Shown here one piece after another: positions 10,246-20,495 of a stretch of 64,000 bases of DNA (position 1 is the first letter of the stretch; every line of letters starts with the position of its first letter). The stretch is from Lucinisca nassula. Lineage: Eukaryota; Mollusca; Bivalvia; Lucinida; Lucinidae. The notes below the pieces were generated by a model. It did not search any database and was not told the DNA's origin. It saw nothing but the letters and a program-made list of their open reading frames with translations. The DNA lies in contig OY757010.1 in assembly GCA_963580285.1 (NCBI GenBank), positions 66,362,406 to 66,426,405 on the forward strand, given 5' to 3'. The translations under genes and the position numbers were made by a program.

Positions 10246-10691
10246 AATAATATAAATATCTGGGATTAATCTAAGGTCATTGTGGCTGATCAGGGTCTAT
10301 ATTGTGACAACACTGTTCCATCTGCAAGATATAATTTGTCCCTTAAAACTTCATCTCTGTCTTCCAACAAACCATCAGGGTCTACCTCATGTTAAGTTTG
10401 ACACAATTCTCACAAAGTTCTACCAAATCAATCTTTTGATCACTGAAAATGACTCCGCAATTATTCAAAAACTGTTGTAACTCTTTGACAGAAATTGTAT
10501 TAAAATTTGCAGAACTCATATGCTTCCTAATATCATTAATTAGCCAAATAAATTAAGAAAAGTGTGCCAAGGTCGGACTATTCCCATTGAAAATCCATTA
10601 GATTCATGCAGCAGCTGTCAGATTTTGTACCCAATGGTGCTGTGTGTAGTATCTGATACCTGTGTAAATAGCACTGCCGGATAAGCTCTAT

Positions 10692-10907
10692 TCTTTCCTT
10701 TAAGAGTTGACCCCTATTGACATGGGAGACAAATATACTTTTGCAGGAGTTGCCTCCCCTGAAGGTGTACCCATTCCCCTTTTAAAAACATTTATTTTAG
10801 TCGGAATGATATAGTAAGATACAGCTACCTAAATTTCGCCTATTTTTCAAGCACAACCAAAATATCTGTAAAATTATTCATTGTCTGCAATATTTTGGAC
10901 CATACTA
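10692..10907. repeat. Dispersed repeat, copy 2 of the 5567-5776 sequence
   Basis: From TTCTTTCCTTTAAGAGTTGA to 'ATATTTTGGACCATACT' it matches 5567-5776 with only a few differences. The palindromic head of copy 1 is missing. The two copies lie 5.1 kb apart in the same orientation within intron 1. Confidence 0.65.
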
Positions 10908-11222
10908 CCATGTTTTCAGAAAATAGAAAATAAAAAGAAAGTAGGGGTCACCTTGCTAATTTCTGTTTTATAAAACAATCAGTTCCCCTACATCCAGATG
11001 AATTATACACATGTAAATTCTGTGGAAAGATGGTGCATCACAGACAAAACTTGGATTTTACTTGTAAATAGTAGCTGGCCATAATATGCATTACAGCAAA
11101 TAATCTAGCTTAAGTCTGTGACCATTTAGGTTGATCTCAACTTGAGTGAATGCTGAAAGTTTAAAATTTTCAAAAGTCGCAATGTTGCTGTTTTGTGAAG
11201 TTTATAGCCAAGCTAAACATGT

Positions 11223-11466
11223 TTAACCCATTCAGTACCGGAAACCCCAAAAGGGGTACTTGGCAAACTGTAGGCTCTGATCAGACGCTGCAGAATGTGG
11301 TGTCTGATCAGGGCCTACACTGTTTGCAGAAAGTTCAGCCATTTTCCAAACAATTTCATTGACAACACAATCTGACACCCCTAAATTTTGAAATGGACTC
11401 CAGCTGTTTATATAACTTATATATTATTAAAGGAGGAAGATTCCATTTGGTACAAAAAGGTTTGAT
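11223..11466. mobile_element. TTAA-flanked MITE, family T1
   Basis: The left end TTAACCCATTCAGTACCGG is intact. The body has AGGCTCTGATCAGACGCTGC and the return arm GTCTGATCAGGGCCTACAC. The right end 'TTGGTACAAAAAGGTTTGA' has lost its TTAA by substitution. Confidence 0.7.
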
Positions 11467-11726
11467 AATGAAATGAACCCAAAACAATACCTGTTCCACA
11501 AACTTCAGCCATTTCCTTACCCAGCAATGGTAAAAGGTTGGCTCTGGCATAACTTCCATTTTTGATGATCACACAAAAATGGCAAATTACCAGCATACTT
11601 GTCTGTTAATGTGAAAATGATGTTTAAATGACTATTAACTCAAAATATGACAACTTCAAGTACAGTTTTCCAAATGTAATTCACTTCTTCATTTGTTTTG
11701 TATTTTTGCACAAAATTGCAAGCTGC

Positions 11727-11956
11727 TTAACCCATTCAGTACCAGAAACCCCAAAACGGATAGTTGGCAAACAGTGCAGGCCCAGATCAGATGCTGCAGA
11801 ATGTGGGTCTGATCAGGGCCTACACTGTTGGCAAAAAGTTCAGCTATTTTCTGAATAGTTTTTGAAGATAAAAACAACCTTACACCCCTAAATTTTGAAA
11901 CGGACTCCTGCTATATATATCAGGAGGAAGATTCCATTTGGTACAAAAAGGGTTAA
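11727..11956. mobile_element. TTAA-flanked MITE, family T1, well preserved
   Basis: Intact ends: TTAACCCATTCAGTACCAG on the left and GGTACAAAAAGGGTTAA on the right, so the terminal GTACC/GGTAC and CCC/GGG pair and TTAA flanks both sides. The core arms are CAGGCCCAGATCAGATGCTG and 'GGTCTGATCAGGGCCTAC'. 230 bp. Confidence 0.75.
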
Positions 11957-12166
11957 CCTTCAGATACTAAGAAAAACTGCATCCTAAAATTTTGTCTCTA
12001 TCTTCTGTTGCATCTTCTTGCAAACCTTTCAAACATTTTTGCCTACAGACATTGTGGACTCGGTATGATCTGGGGCCACACTGTTTGCAACAATGACTGC
12101 AAAAGTAACTAGCAGACAACAAAGCAGATGCCAATTTTGACAGATATTTGAATGGTTAAAACCGGA
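11953..12166. mobile_element. TTAA-associated MITE, family T3
   Basis: Shares its left TTAA with the T1 copy before it (GGTTAACCTTCAGATACTAA) and ends GAATGGTTAAAA. Internal marks are 'CTTCTTGCAAACCTTTCAAA', 'CACTGTTTGCAACAATGACT' and 'AGTAACTAGCAGACAA', which recur at 30245-30471 and inverted at 28150-28375. The back-to-back arrangement suggests insertion into the existing TTAA. Confidence 0.5.
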
Positions 12167-12339
12167 TGCCTGCTAACGAACAGTGGTGTCAACATGATTT
12201 TGTATACGTCAGAAACTTTGATGGTTTGAACACTGATAGCTTGTTTACAATGGCTGTTTCGAACTCGTTCTTGAGATCCTTGGAAAAAGTTGCCCATAGC
12301 TGCAGATGTTAATGTATTTGGTAAAACTTAAAGGGAATT

Positions 12340-12545
12340 TTCTGAAGAAAATTGGTGATATTCTTATTTATACTCAAAACATAGGTTGTGGATACTCGTT
12401 AGAACCGCCTCATTGAGGCGGTTTAACGAGTACCCACCACCTATGTCTAGGAGCAGAAATAAGGAAAATAATGTATACCTCTGTAAACCCCAGTTTTCTC
12501 TATATAAAGTGAGGTGTAAGGGGGTGTTCATTTCACGAACTTGTT
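12340..12545. mobile_element. Hairpin MITE (family H)
   Basis: The palindrome 'CTCGTTAGAACCGCCTCATT' / 'GAGGCGGTTTAACGAG' sits between 'AAAACATAGGTTGTGGATA' and its complement 'ACCCACCACCTATGT'. The right end has CCCCAGTTTTCTCTATATAA and 'GTGAGGTGTAAGGGGGT'. A degenerate second copy follows to about 12725. Confidence 0.6.
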
Positions 12546-13070
12546 AGCGTGATGAGATCCTTGGGAGATGTATTTGGAAAAACTTAAATGGAGTTTTCTT
12601 AATACATATGATAAAAAATGTATGTTGTGTATATTCATTAGTATCACATGATAGTAGAATCACCTTAATGAGGCCATTCTAATGAGTACTGACGACGTAT
12701 CTTTATTTTAGAGAAAATCTAAGTCACAATATTGTTGTGGTTGGCAGTCAATCAAGTGCACTTGATGTATTGTACTTGAATGTGTTTCACTGATCTGGAT
12801 CCACACTATTTGCCAAAAATTGCTTTTAAGGTAACAGGCAGACGATAATTGTCTTGATTGGCATTTTATGGGTGAAATCATTGTTCCTTTGATTCCAACA
12901 GTACACCGATTTATCTGGGAAAAAAAAGCACTTATATGATGAGATTATACAAACATGCCAGTCAAACAGGTCTACGCATTCACAACGGTTGATTCATACA
13001 AGTACTTAACTTACATGTGTGCTGTTTGAACAGGTTCAACCTTGATCTTTTATACTGGTTGCATATAGTC

Positions 13071-13282
13071 TTAACCCTTTTGGCTTGTGCTGTTGCATAT
13101 TTATGCCACACCCACTACTGATTATCAACCAATCTGATTGCCTTATGCAAATTTTTGCAACAAATTCATAAAACAAATTACAAAGAAGATCCTGATCAGA
13201 TGGCTTCTTCAGAAGCCATCTGATCTGGATCTTCTTTGTTTGAAAGATAAGACATATCCAGGCTCAACAGGACAAGGGTTAA
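13071..13282. mobile_element. TTAA-flanked MITE, family T2
   Basis: Ends TTAACCCTTTTGGCTTGTGC and 'CAACAGGACAAGGGTTAA'. The core is a strong palindrome in which GATCAGATGGCTTCTTC is followed by GAAGCCATCTGATC (13195-13228), flanked by GAAGATCCT/GGATCTTC. It carries 'GCCACACCCACTACTGATTA'. It lies only 90 bp before the acceptor of the main Ki-67 exon. Confidence 0.75.
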
Positions 13283-13371
13283 AAGAGCCATAAAACCACA
13301 ACCAAAGAAAAACACTGCTATGCACTGCCATTTGCAAATTAGAGCCATGAATAAGTTTGTTTAATTTTCAG

Positions 13372-14708
13372 AGAAACAAAGGAGTGCAGCAAAGAAGAGG
13401 AAGTCACAGGAGAATGTTATTGAAGGACCATCATCAAAGAGAAAGAGGGTGTCCTTTGGGCCTAAACTGTCACCAGAACACTTTGACAAGAAGTTGCCAC
13501 CTTCCACACCTGTGAGAAGAGGGGCTGTTCCACCTAGAACGGTCCCTGACAGCCCTGCATCACCTGCACCACCTGTGCTGAAGAGAAGATCAGTAGCAGT
13601 CAAAAGGACGTCACCAATCAAAGAAGAGTCCCCAGCGAAAAGCCCACCTAAATCAGCAAAGAAAGGAACACCTAAGGCAAGCCCTGCAAGAAGAACCCCC
13701 AAAACTACCAACTCTGCGCAGAAAAGAAAGTCACCTAAATCACCCCAATCTACGCCACAAAAGAAGACGCCAAGATCACGGTCATTGACTCCAGTTAGCA
13801 AGACTTCAGGAGGAAAAACACCCAGAGCAAGATCCTTATCTCCAAAGTCAGGATCACCAAAGAAATCAACCCCAAAATCAACTCCTAGCAAGAAAAGATC
13901 CGTCTCACCCAAGACTGTGACCCCACAAGCAGAACCATCAGCCCTTTCAACAGCTTCTCCAGTCATTGAATCTACACCAAGATCAAAGACTCCTAAATCC
14001 TCTCGTAAGTCCAGGTCATTATCTCCGAAAGTTATAACTCCTGTTGCCAAAGCAACACCAAGATCAAGATCTGCTTCACCAAGAACACCGAAGAGCAAGA
14101 CAACTCCTAAGTCTGCCAGAAAATCAACAAGCCCTAAGAAGTCTTTGAAGAAATCTCCAAAGGCTCTAACACCAAAATCTGCAAGAGGAAGGAGGTCCAT
14201 TGGTAAGGGAATTGGAGATGCCTCATTTACTGGTGTGAAGAAACTTCTTAAGACTCCAAAAAATGCCAACAACAACAATGCTGCAGATATAAGTTTTTCT
14301 GGAATTGCAGACTTGATGAACACACCAGTTGTTTCTAGTCCAGCGTCCGCCAGATCAAAAGCAAAGAAGTCTGTGTCACCAATGAAAGCAGTACAACCTG
14401 TAACAAAACCGGTTACACCAGCAAAAACACCAAGGGGAGGGAAGAATCTGAAAAGAAAGAGGAGCTCACCCATAGAGATAAACGTAAAACGAATGAAAAT
14501 GAGTACACCTAAAGTTATACCACATCCAGCTGTTTCTAGAGCTGTTGTTATAAGAGCTATACACGGTAAACAAGCCACTCCAAAACTGAAGACATGGGCA
14601 GATGTTGTAAAGAAGGGTGGTGCTGTCCAGGGAGTAGCAAAGAGGAAGACACCTGAAAAACCAAAACCTGTGCCACTAGTTAAACCACCAACACCAAGAC
14701 CAACAAAG
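13372..14708 (+). CDS. MKI67: Ki-67 homologue, PP1-docking and first K167R-like repeat exon
   Basis: The acceptor is ttaattttcag (AG at 13370-13371), the donor AAG|GTATGA at 14708/14709. The exon contributes 445 complete residues. Order: a basic stretch with KKRK and KRKR (nuclear-localisation-like). Then the PP1-docking block, RVSF at 13446-13457 followed by GPKLSPEHFD and LPPSTPVRRG. Then about 230 residues dense in SP and TP sites (SLSPK, SPKKSTPK, RSVSPK), likely targets of proline-directed kinases. Then two G-L-TP motifs, GVKKLLKTP (14232-14258) and GIADLMNTP (14301-14327). Near the end is KTWADVVKKG. The block order RVSF...LPP-TP-RG, then WADVVK, is that of vertebrate Ki-67. The antisense strand is also open for 405 codons, a by-product of biased codons. 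Confidence is high for Ki-67 family membership and lower for strict orthology. Confidence 0.9.
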
Positions 14709-14940
14709 GTATGATTATATCACAGCAGCATGTTCATTTATCATATTTATATTTCTGTGACGTCGCGTCTGAGAATGTAATAACGCCATGTAATAGTGGA
14801 TTAAAGATGCAAATTAGTAAGATACACTCAATAACCTTTCACATTTGACGTCGTGTTTACTTATAAATGGTGGAATGTTTACATTTTTGGCAAAAACCGT
14901 GAATAAAATTTGCTTTAAATGTCATATGATAAAATGAATC

Positions 14941-15057
14941 TTACATGTATTATTAAATTTATTAAACTTGTTGAGGAAAAAGGGATAAAATGCTTGGCAA
15001 AGCCTCGCATTTTACCCCTTTTCCTCAACTGGTTTAATAAATTCAATAATACATGAG
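14941..15057. repeat. Long palindrome with GC-rich turn
   Basis: The left arm, from 'TTATTAAATTTATTAAACTT' through 'GAGGAAAAAGGGATAAAATG', is mirrored by 'CATTTTACCCCTTTTCCTCA' and 'GGTTTAATAAATTCAATAAT'. The turn is CTTGGCAAAGCCTCG. Arms are about 50 bp, in intron 2. Confidence 0.7.
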
Positions 15058-15315
15058 CACTCGTAAGATCCTCTACTTTGTTGAGTCATATTAGAAAAAG
15101 AAATGTTTCGCCATTTTTGAACTTAAAGGGTGCGGATCAGCCTGTTCAACTGTCCAGTCTGATGACTGATAATGCACCTTGTTTACTGCTTGGATAGTAC
15201 AATGCCTCATTTCTATATATCTGAAATTTCAACTGATGGGTCTGCTGCTGTGCAGGCCAGCTGGTATCTTATTTGCTTGCCATCAAAGGAGACAGGTTTT
15301 CTTGTGTTGGGACTC

Positions 15316-15565
15316 ATATATGAGCCAGCTCACGACAAAACCTACAATAAGACGTTGGTCCAGCGAAGAATCAGATCAGCCTGCACATCCATATAGTTAA
15401 TTCAGAGACTTCTCTTGCTGCATGAAGGAGCAATGGGCCCTTAGCTATCCTTAGAGCGCACTGCGAAGCCTCTTATCAGACTGCGCGGATGTGCAGGCTG
15501 ATCTGAGTCTTCGCTGGGCGCACATGTCTTATTGTAGATTTTGTCGTGCGCTGGCTCATATATAT
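15316..15565. mobile_element. MITE with about 75-bp terminal inverted repeats
   Basis: The left arm starts 'ATATATGAGCCAGCTCACGA' and includes 'CCTACAATAAGACGT' and 'AGATCAGCCTGCACATCC'. The right arm is its reverse complement ('GGATGTGCAGGCTGATCTGA', 'TCTTATTGTAGATTTTGTCG', 'GCTGGCTCATATAT'). About 250 bp with a short non-coding centre. Confidence 0.75.
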
Positions 15566-15811
15566 TATCGTTATTACAGTAAACACCTAAAAATTCGGAC
15601 AACTTGAGGATTCACTGCAATTCTTCAAAAGATTTATTAAATTTGTTTGCGACGAGTCTCAAGAAGTGCTGATGAAATGGCAAAATGATATAGACTGTAG
15701 GACTGATCTGGGTCTGCACACTTTGCTTAGGCCCAGTACGTGGGATCATCACGGTATTCATTGTGTAATAATTTTGTGTAACGCAACTTTTATTTAGTGT
15801 ATAACTTTGTC

Positions 15812-15866
15812 ATAGAATGGTCTAGTGGATTAAGAGCGCTGACTCATAATCATTAGGTCTCTTAGA
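15812..15866 (+). repeat. SINE family S, left fragment of a copy split by an insertion
   Basis: Contains the A box region 'ATGGTCTAGTGGATTAAGAG' and 'CATAATCATTAGGTCTCTTA', then stops at TTAGA. The rest of the same SINE resumes at 18351 after 2484 bp of inserted DNA. Confidence 0.8.
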
Positions 15867-16435
15867 CGGGGTGTCCACGGTCAGGGAAAAAGTCAGGGAA
15901 AATAATATTTTTTCAAGGTCAGGGAATTGTCAGGGAATTTTGAAATTGGTCAGGGAATTTTGAAATTTTAGGAAAAGTCAGGGAATTTTGAAAAAATATG
16001 TCCATGAATGATAAAAATACATCAAAAATAGAGGCAGTTTCGTCGTGTTTGGCTTTTACTTTGATAATAATAACTTATATAATAGTAATAATTATAATAA
16101 CAATAATGTCTTGTCCTCTTCTTATGTACTGCATTTGGTAAATTGTTCTTTTAGAAGAAACTAAAGGGCAGTGTAGTTTATATTTTCTTGTCCTTTGGGA
16201 TCATTGATTCCATTGTGGAATTTTGAAAATATTTGAGGGTCACTGATGAGGCCTAATTGGCCGAAACTAGCTAGTATGGCCCAGAAAACATGTACACTTC
16301 ATATTTTCCAGTTCTGTGGTGTATTGCTTGCTTCCAAAGGATAACCCCTTTATAGAACATTTGTAAGGGTTGGCCCTAGGAGAGGAGGAGGCCAACAGAT
16401 CTCTTTGTATTTGGACATGCATTTCATTAGCTCAC

Positions 16436-18031
16436 CTGAGCTGAAGGCTCATGTGAGGTAATAGTATGCCAATGCTCCGGCGTCCGTTCACATTTTCAAA
16501 TAAGTATATCTTTAAAGCAAATAGGCCAATCATGATTAAATTTCATGTGATGCATTATCAGGTAGGGAGAAAAGATGCATAATGTTTTGGGGCAGATCAG
16601 ATGGAAACTCTTGTTGCCATGGAAACATAAAGCTCCCATAGACTAACAATGGGAAAAACTTAAAAAAATCTTCTACTCTGAAACCACACGGCCTAGAGCT
16701 TAGATATTTAGTATGTAGCAACGTCAAGTGGTCCCCTACATAATTTCTGCCAATCATACCCCTGCGGTCCAAATTGGCCACACCCTGGGGCTCAGAACCT
16801 TCCATAGACTTACAGTGGATTTTTTTTTTTTTAAATCTTCTGAATCCACAAGGCCCAGAGCTAAGATATTTAGAATGTAGCAAGGCCACGTGGTCCCTTA
16901 CATAAATCCTGCTGATCATGCCCCTGGGGGTCCAAATTAACCACACCCCTGGGCTCCTTAGCTCTCGATCATAGATTTATAAAGGAAAAAGCTTAAAAAA
17001 AATTATTCTCTGATACCATAAAGCCCATAGCTTAGATATTTACTATGTAGCCACGTGAAATGGTCAGCTACATAAATCCTGCCAACCATGCCTCTGGGGT
17101 CAAAATTGGCCATGCCCCGGCGCTCATTAGCTCCCATAAATTAAAAATGGAAAACACTTTGAGATCATAAAACCCAGATCTTAGATATTTAGTATGTAGC
17201 AATGTCAAGTGCTCACCAACATAAATCCTGCCAATCATGCCCCTGGGGTCCAAAATAGCCATGCTCCAGGCCTCATTGGCTCCCATGGACATGTAATGGA
17301 AAAAACTTTAAAATTCTTCTCTGAAACCATTGGGCTCAGAGCTTGGATATTTCATATGTAACAATGCTGAGTGTTCATCTATATAAATCCTACCAATCAT
17401 GCCCCTGGGCTCCAAGTTGGCTACTCCCCAGGGCTCATAAGCTTCCACTTGACTTATCACAATAAAAAAAACTTTAAAAATCTTCTTCTCTGAAAACATA
17501 AGGCCCAGATCTTAGATATTCAGTATGTAATCCTACCAACCATGCCCCTAGTTTCCAAATTGACTATGTCATGGGGCCCATTAGCTCCTATAGAGCCCTC
17601 TGTGTTGTAATGGTTATGCAACCCACCTGATAAACAAAGGATGGCAGGATAGATCCAGGGCTACTCCAGACTTCCAGGTGAGTCTTTAAACTGAAGTCCT
17701 GTCTCGGTATCACCTTAGCTGTTGGTGGAATGTAAAACTAAAATGCACTCACTCATTATTTCCTGTAGACTAATATGAAAAATTGAGAAATTTTCTTCTG
17801 AATCTATAAGACCCTGAGATTAGATAATTAGTATTGTTGCAACATCAGTTGGTCATCAGCATAAATCCTGCCAGCCCTATGGCGTCCAAATTGGCCACTA
17901 CCCTTGGCTCATTATCTCCCACTGATTTATAATTGGAAGAACTTCAAAAAATTTCTGCTCTGAAACCATGAGACAAACAGCTTTCTAAATTGTTCCTCAG
18001 GTGAGCGGTTAGGCTCATTGAGCCTCTTGTT
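16436..18031 (+). mobile_element. Helitron-like tandem-repeat element (family GCTCACC), copy 2
   Basis: Start TTAGCTCACCTGAGCTGAAG with a hairpin (GAGCTGAAGGCTCATGTGAGG). The 3' end has AGGTGAGC, then the hairpin GAGGCTCAATGAGCCTC in complement form (GGCTCATTGAGCC) and TCTTGTTT. The interior holds eight or so eroded units of about 170 bp with 'TTAGATATTTAGTATGTAGC' and 'CCAATCATGCCCCTGGGGTC'. A tRNA-like SINE is inserted at 17598-17745. No coding sequence. Confidence 0.65.
17598..17745 (+). repeat. tRNA-Met-like SINE (family M), copy inside the Helitron-like element
   Basis: Reads 'CCCTCTGTGTTGTAATGGTT' (A-box-like), an eroded B box, 'CAGACTTCCAGGTGAGTCTT' and 'TAAAACTAAAATGCACTCAC'. It matches the plus copy at 5003 and the minus copy at 31955. 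Confidence 0.55.
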
Positions 18032-18350
18032 TCAAGGATTTCATCCACGAATACAAATGACTTATGTAAATACATGTACATGTATATGTTTAGAAAAAAG
18101 AAAAATAGAAAAGAAATTCAAAGGGAAAATACAAACATAAAAAAAAACAAAGCAAACAAAAACGTATTTAAAGAGTAAGACAATTACAGCTGGTATTGTA
18201 AAAGGAGGAAAGGGTTGGCTGTAGGGGAGGAGGAGGCCGACAGATGTTAGAACTTAATGCGCAAAATATCAAAAACGTTGGTCAGGGAAATTTGATTTTA
18301 GTCAGGGAAAAGTCAGGGAATTATGCTTTACTCAAATTGTGGACACCCTG

Positions 18351-18507
18351 TTAGAGCTATGGTTTGAGCCTACCTCAGGTCATGTGAGACGCCAAGTTCT
18401 GCAACGGATGGTCAGATGGTTTTTTTGTCTGGGTACTCCCATTTTCACCCACCTGAATAACGATTGGCTTGATATAAGTGAAATATTCCATGAAACCCAA
18501 ACCCAAA
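18351..18507 (+). repeat. SINE family S, right fragment of the split copy
   Basis: Begins with the second TTAGA, then the B box region GGTTTGAGCC, 'GAGACGCCAAGTTCTGCAAC', 'GGGTACTCCCATTTTCACC' and an 'AAACCCAAACCC' tail. Joined to 15812-15866 with one TTAGA removed, it forms a normal SINE, which proves the insertion history. Confidence 0.8.
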
Positions 18508-18769
18508 AAAGGAAAATGTCATAGAAATGATATTTCCACACATGTAGTGATGCCGTCTGTGACAGCAGTGAAATTCTATTAAACTTCTCAGACAATAAAA
18601 TCTGCTATGAAACAATGGAAGATCTGCATGAAACTTGCCGGAAGCTCTTTTCATAAATTTCATGAAATGACAACTCTTGTTGGATCCTCAAACTCATATG
18701 CTCCAGGTAAGGCTTTTTTTTTTTTTTTTTTTTTTTCCGTCCCAAAAGTACTGATATTTTATATCTGCA

Positions 18770-18895
18770 TTTATTGCATGAAAAGGTGTAGTTTGGGTAC
18801 TCATTAGAAGCACCTTGGCGAGGCACCTCCATTGAGTACCTACAACATAAGATTTCGTGCAGAAATAAGAAAAATAATGTGGATATCCCTCATAT
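18770..18895. mobile_element. Hairpin MITE (family H), partial
   Basis: Contains 'GGTACTCATTAGAAGCACCT' opposite 'GAGGCACCTCCATTGAGTAC' and 'CAGAAATAAGAAAAATAATG'. Preceded by a 22-base T run at 18715-18736. Confidence 0.45.
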
Positions 18896-18921
18896 ATCTG
18901 GGGCTGTGCATAATACGGTAC

Positions 18922-19134
18922 TTAACCCATTTAGTACCACACACCCCAAAACGGGTAGCCTGGTAAACAGTGCAGGCCCAGAATGCGGCGTTTGATCAGG
19001 GCCTACAGTTTGCAAAAAGTTAAGCCATTTCCAGAATAAATTTTGAAGAAAACACAACCTGCCACTCCTAAATTTCGAAATGGACTCCTGCCATATATAA
19101 GTTGGAGGATTCCATTTGGTACAAAAAGGGTTAA
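18922..19134. mobile_element. TTAA-flanked MITE, family T1
   Basis: Ends TTAACCCATTTAGTACCAC and 'GGTACAAAAAGGGTTAA'. The core 'CAGTGCAGGCCCAGAATGCG' is shortened relative to other copies. Confidence 0.7.
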
Positions 19135-19424
19135 TATAATCGGGTAGCAACTTTTGTTTTCTGAACATGCAGAATTACTGATTTTCTATTGTCAGAGAAA
19201 ATACACAGGAAAAAAATGATAATAAGAATCTCACGCTTTTAGTCACTTAACTCGCTTCAGATGAAATATGGGTAAAACTCATAAGGCTTATTACATATAT
19301 TTTATATGAAATCCTGAATGTACAGTCAAACTTTGATAACTTGAATACCTTCAGGACCATGAAATTTTGTATGAGATGGGGGTAGTTACCAATACTGCCA
19401 TTCCATCAGGCATAATGGGGGATG

Positions 19425-19495
19425 TGTGTGTGTTTAACATAGCACCAACAGCTAAGGTTCTTCGAAGACGGTACCTCAGTTTAAAGACTCAATTC
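19425..19495 (-). repeat. SINE family M, minus fragment
   Basis: 'CACCAACAGCTAAGGTTCTT' followed by 'GTACCTCAGTTTAAAGACTC' matches the 3' half of the copies at 31955-32097 (minus) and 17598-17745 (plus). Confidence 0.4.
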
Positions 19496-19552
19496 TGGAG
19501 AATTGCTTCCCTTGTATATGGATCTATTCCCCTTTGAAGATCCTTTTGTAAT

Positions 19553-19781
19553 TTAACCCTTTTTGTACCAAATGGTTTCTTCCTCCTTATAAATAGCAGG
19601 AGTCCATTTCAAAATTTAGGGGTGTCAGGTAGTGTTGTCTTCAAAATTGATTAGGAAAATGGCTAAACTTTCAGCAAACAGTGGAGGCCCTGATCAGACG
19701 CCGCATTCTGCGGCATCTGATCTGGGCCTGCACTGTTTGCCAGGGTACCCGTTATGGGGTTTCTGGTACTAAATGGGTTAA
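19553..19781. mobile_element. TTAA-flanked MITE, family T1 (reverse orientation)
   Basis: Ends TTAACCCTTTTTGTACCAAA and 'GGTACTAAATGGGTTAA', both with TTAA. Core arms 'AGGCCCTGATCAGACGCCGC' and 'GCGGCATCTGATCTGGGCCT' form a strong hairpin. It lies 45 bp before the acceptor of exon 3. Confidence 0.75.
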
Positions 19782-19826
19782 TGCAGTTTTATTAATCTAC
19801 ATGTACTGGTATGATTTCTTTTACAG

Positions 19827-19985
19827 GTTTTTCCGAAAACACCTAGAACTAAAGCTGCAGCACTGGCACCTTCTACTGGACATGTTGATTCTCCTCAGAC
19901 ACTGGTGATTGGGAAGAGAATACAACACGCGAGAGCCAAAACACCGAAACAGCTACCCAAGAGAGGAAGGAAAAGTATTGTCAAG
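19827..19985 (+). CDS. MKI67: Ki-67 homologue, exon with the STGH-SP-IGK motif
   Basis: The acceptor is tttcttttacag (AG at 19825-19826), the donor AAG|GTAAGG at 19985/19986. The 159-nt exon is 53 whole codons, in phase 0 on both sides. It reads VFPKTPRTKAAALAPSTGHV, then DSPQTLVIGKRIQHARAKTP, then a basic QLPKRGRKSIVK. The STGH-x-SP-x-T-x-IGK-x-H pattern is a landmark found in vertebrate Ki-67 shortly after WADVVK and before the first G-MF-TP motif. The same order is kept here across exons 2 to 4. This small exon is what best separates Ki-67 from Repo-Man. Its function is unknown. Confidence 0.85.
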
Positions 19986-20144
19986 GTAAGGAATCTTCAT
20001 ATACTGGTTCCCATACCGGGTTGCTCAGTGGGGATCAGAGGTGTCAAGGCCACCCTTTTATTTGAAAAGTTGGTCCATTCATAACAACATCAAAAAACAG
20101 ACAAGAAATTTTAGGAGTTGAAGAGCATCTGGTGGTTGTATAGA

Positions 20145-20445
20145 ACTTGTTTGATTTGTGGTTTAACGTCCCCGACACTGTAAAGGTCATTTTGGAGACG
20201 TTGCTTCCAATTTTTGTAGGACTTTTACCCGACATTGAGATGAAATGACATCTCAAGCCCTGCCGCCCAATGAAACCAATAGGGTTTATATGCATGGATG
20301 ATCTGACTAGCACCGCTTTGCCTGGGAAGTTCTAAGCAGTTTACTGCCTCTAAGCGGTTTACCAGTACTCATGTGCAGGTCGGTTTCAGCTCTGCGTGGA
20401 AGCATCGTGCAGCTCATCTATTTATTCAAGCCCTAATGGGCGCTT
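20145..20445 (-). repeat. CAAA-tailed SINE-like repeat (family C), near full-length
   Basis: From 'TTGTTTGATTTGTGGTTTAA' through 'AGACGTTGCTTCCAATTTTT', the GAGATGAAATGACATCTC palindrome, 'ACCGCTTTGCCTGG', a small internal duplication of 'AAGCAGTTTAC / AAGCGGTTTAC', to 'CAAGCCCTAATGGGCG'. Minus orientation by its tail. Confidence 0.7.
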
Positions 20446-20495
20446 GTTTTGATAATCAGTTTATATGCAAGTGAAGGATTATGCATCTGTCAATC

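Larger units (their letters stand above)
15867..18350. mobile_element. DNA transposon remnant with CAGGGTGTCCAC ends, inserted in a SINE
   Basis: The ends are CGGGGTGTCCAC on the left and GTGGACACCCTG on the right, a 12-bp terminal inverted repeat with one mismatch. TTAGA flanks both sides (15862-15866 and 18351-18355) as a 5-bp target duplication inside a SINE. Subterminal regions carry many GTCAGGGAA motifs, at least six on the left and three on the right, all in the same orientation. No transposase frame remains. A Helitron-like element (16436-18031) is inserted inside, leaving only about 890 bp of the transposon itself. Superfamily undetermined; the end sequence has a hAT-like look, but the 5-bp duplication does not fit well. 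Confidence 0.7.

Noticed and set aside
13361..14578. Minus-strand open frame of 405 codons
   Set aside because: It is antisense to the Ki-67 exon with landmark motifs. Stop-free antisense arises from the Lys/Pro/Ser/Thr codon bias of the sense strand. Its Leu/Phe/Gly-rich translation has no recognisable family.
15867..15880. Confident assignment of the CAGGGTGTCCAC element to hAT
   Set aside because: The ends look hAT-like, but the target duplication supported by the split SINE is 5 bp (TTAGA), not the usual 8 bp, and no transposase remains.
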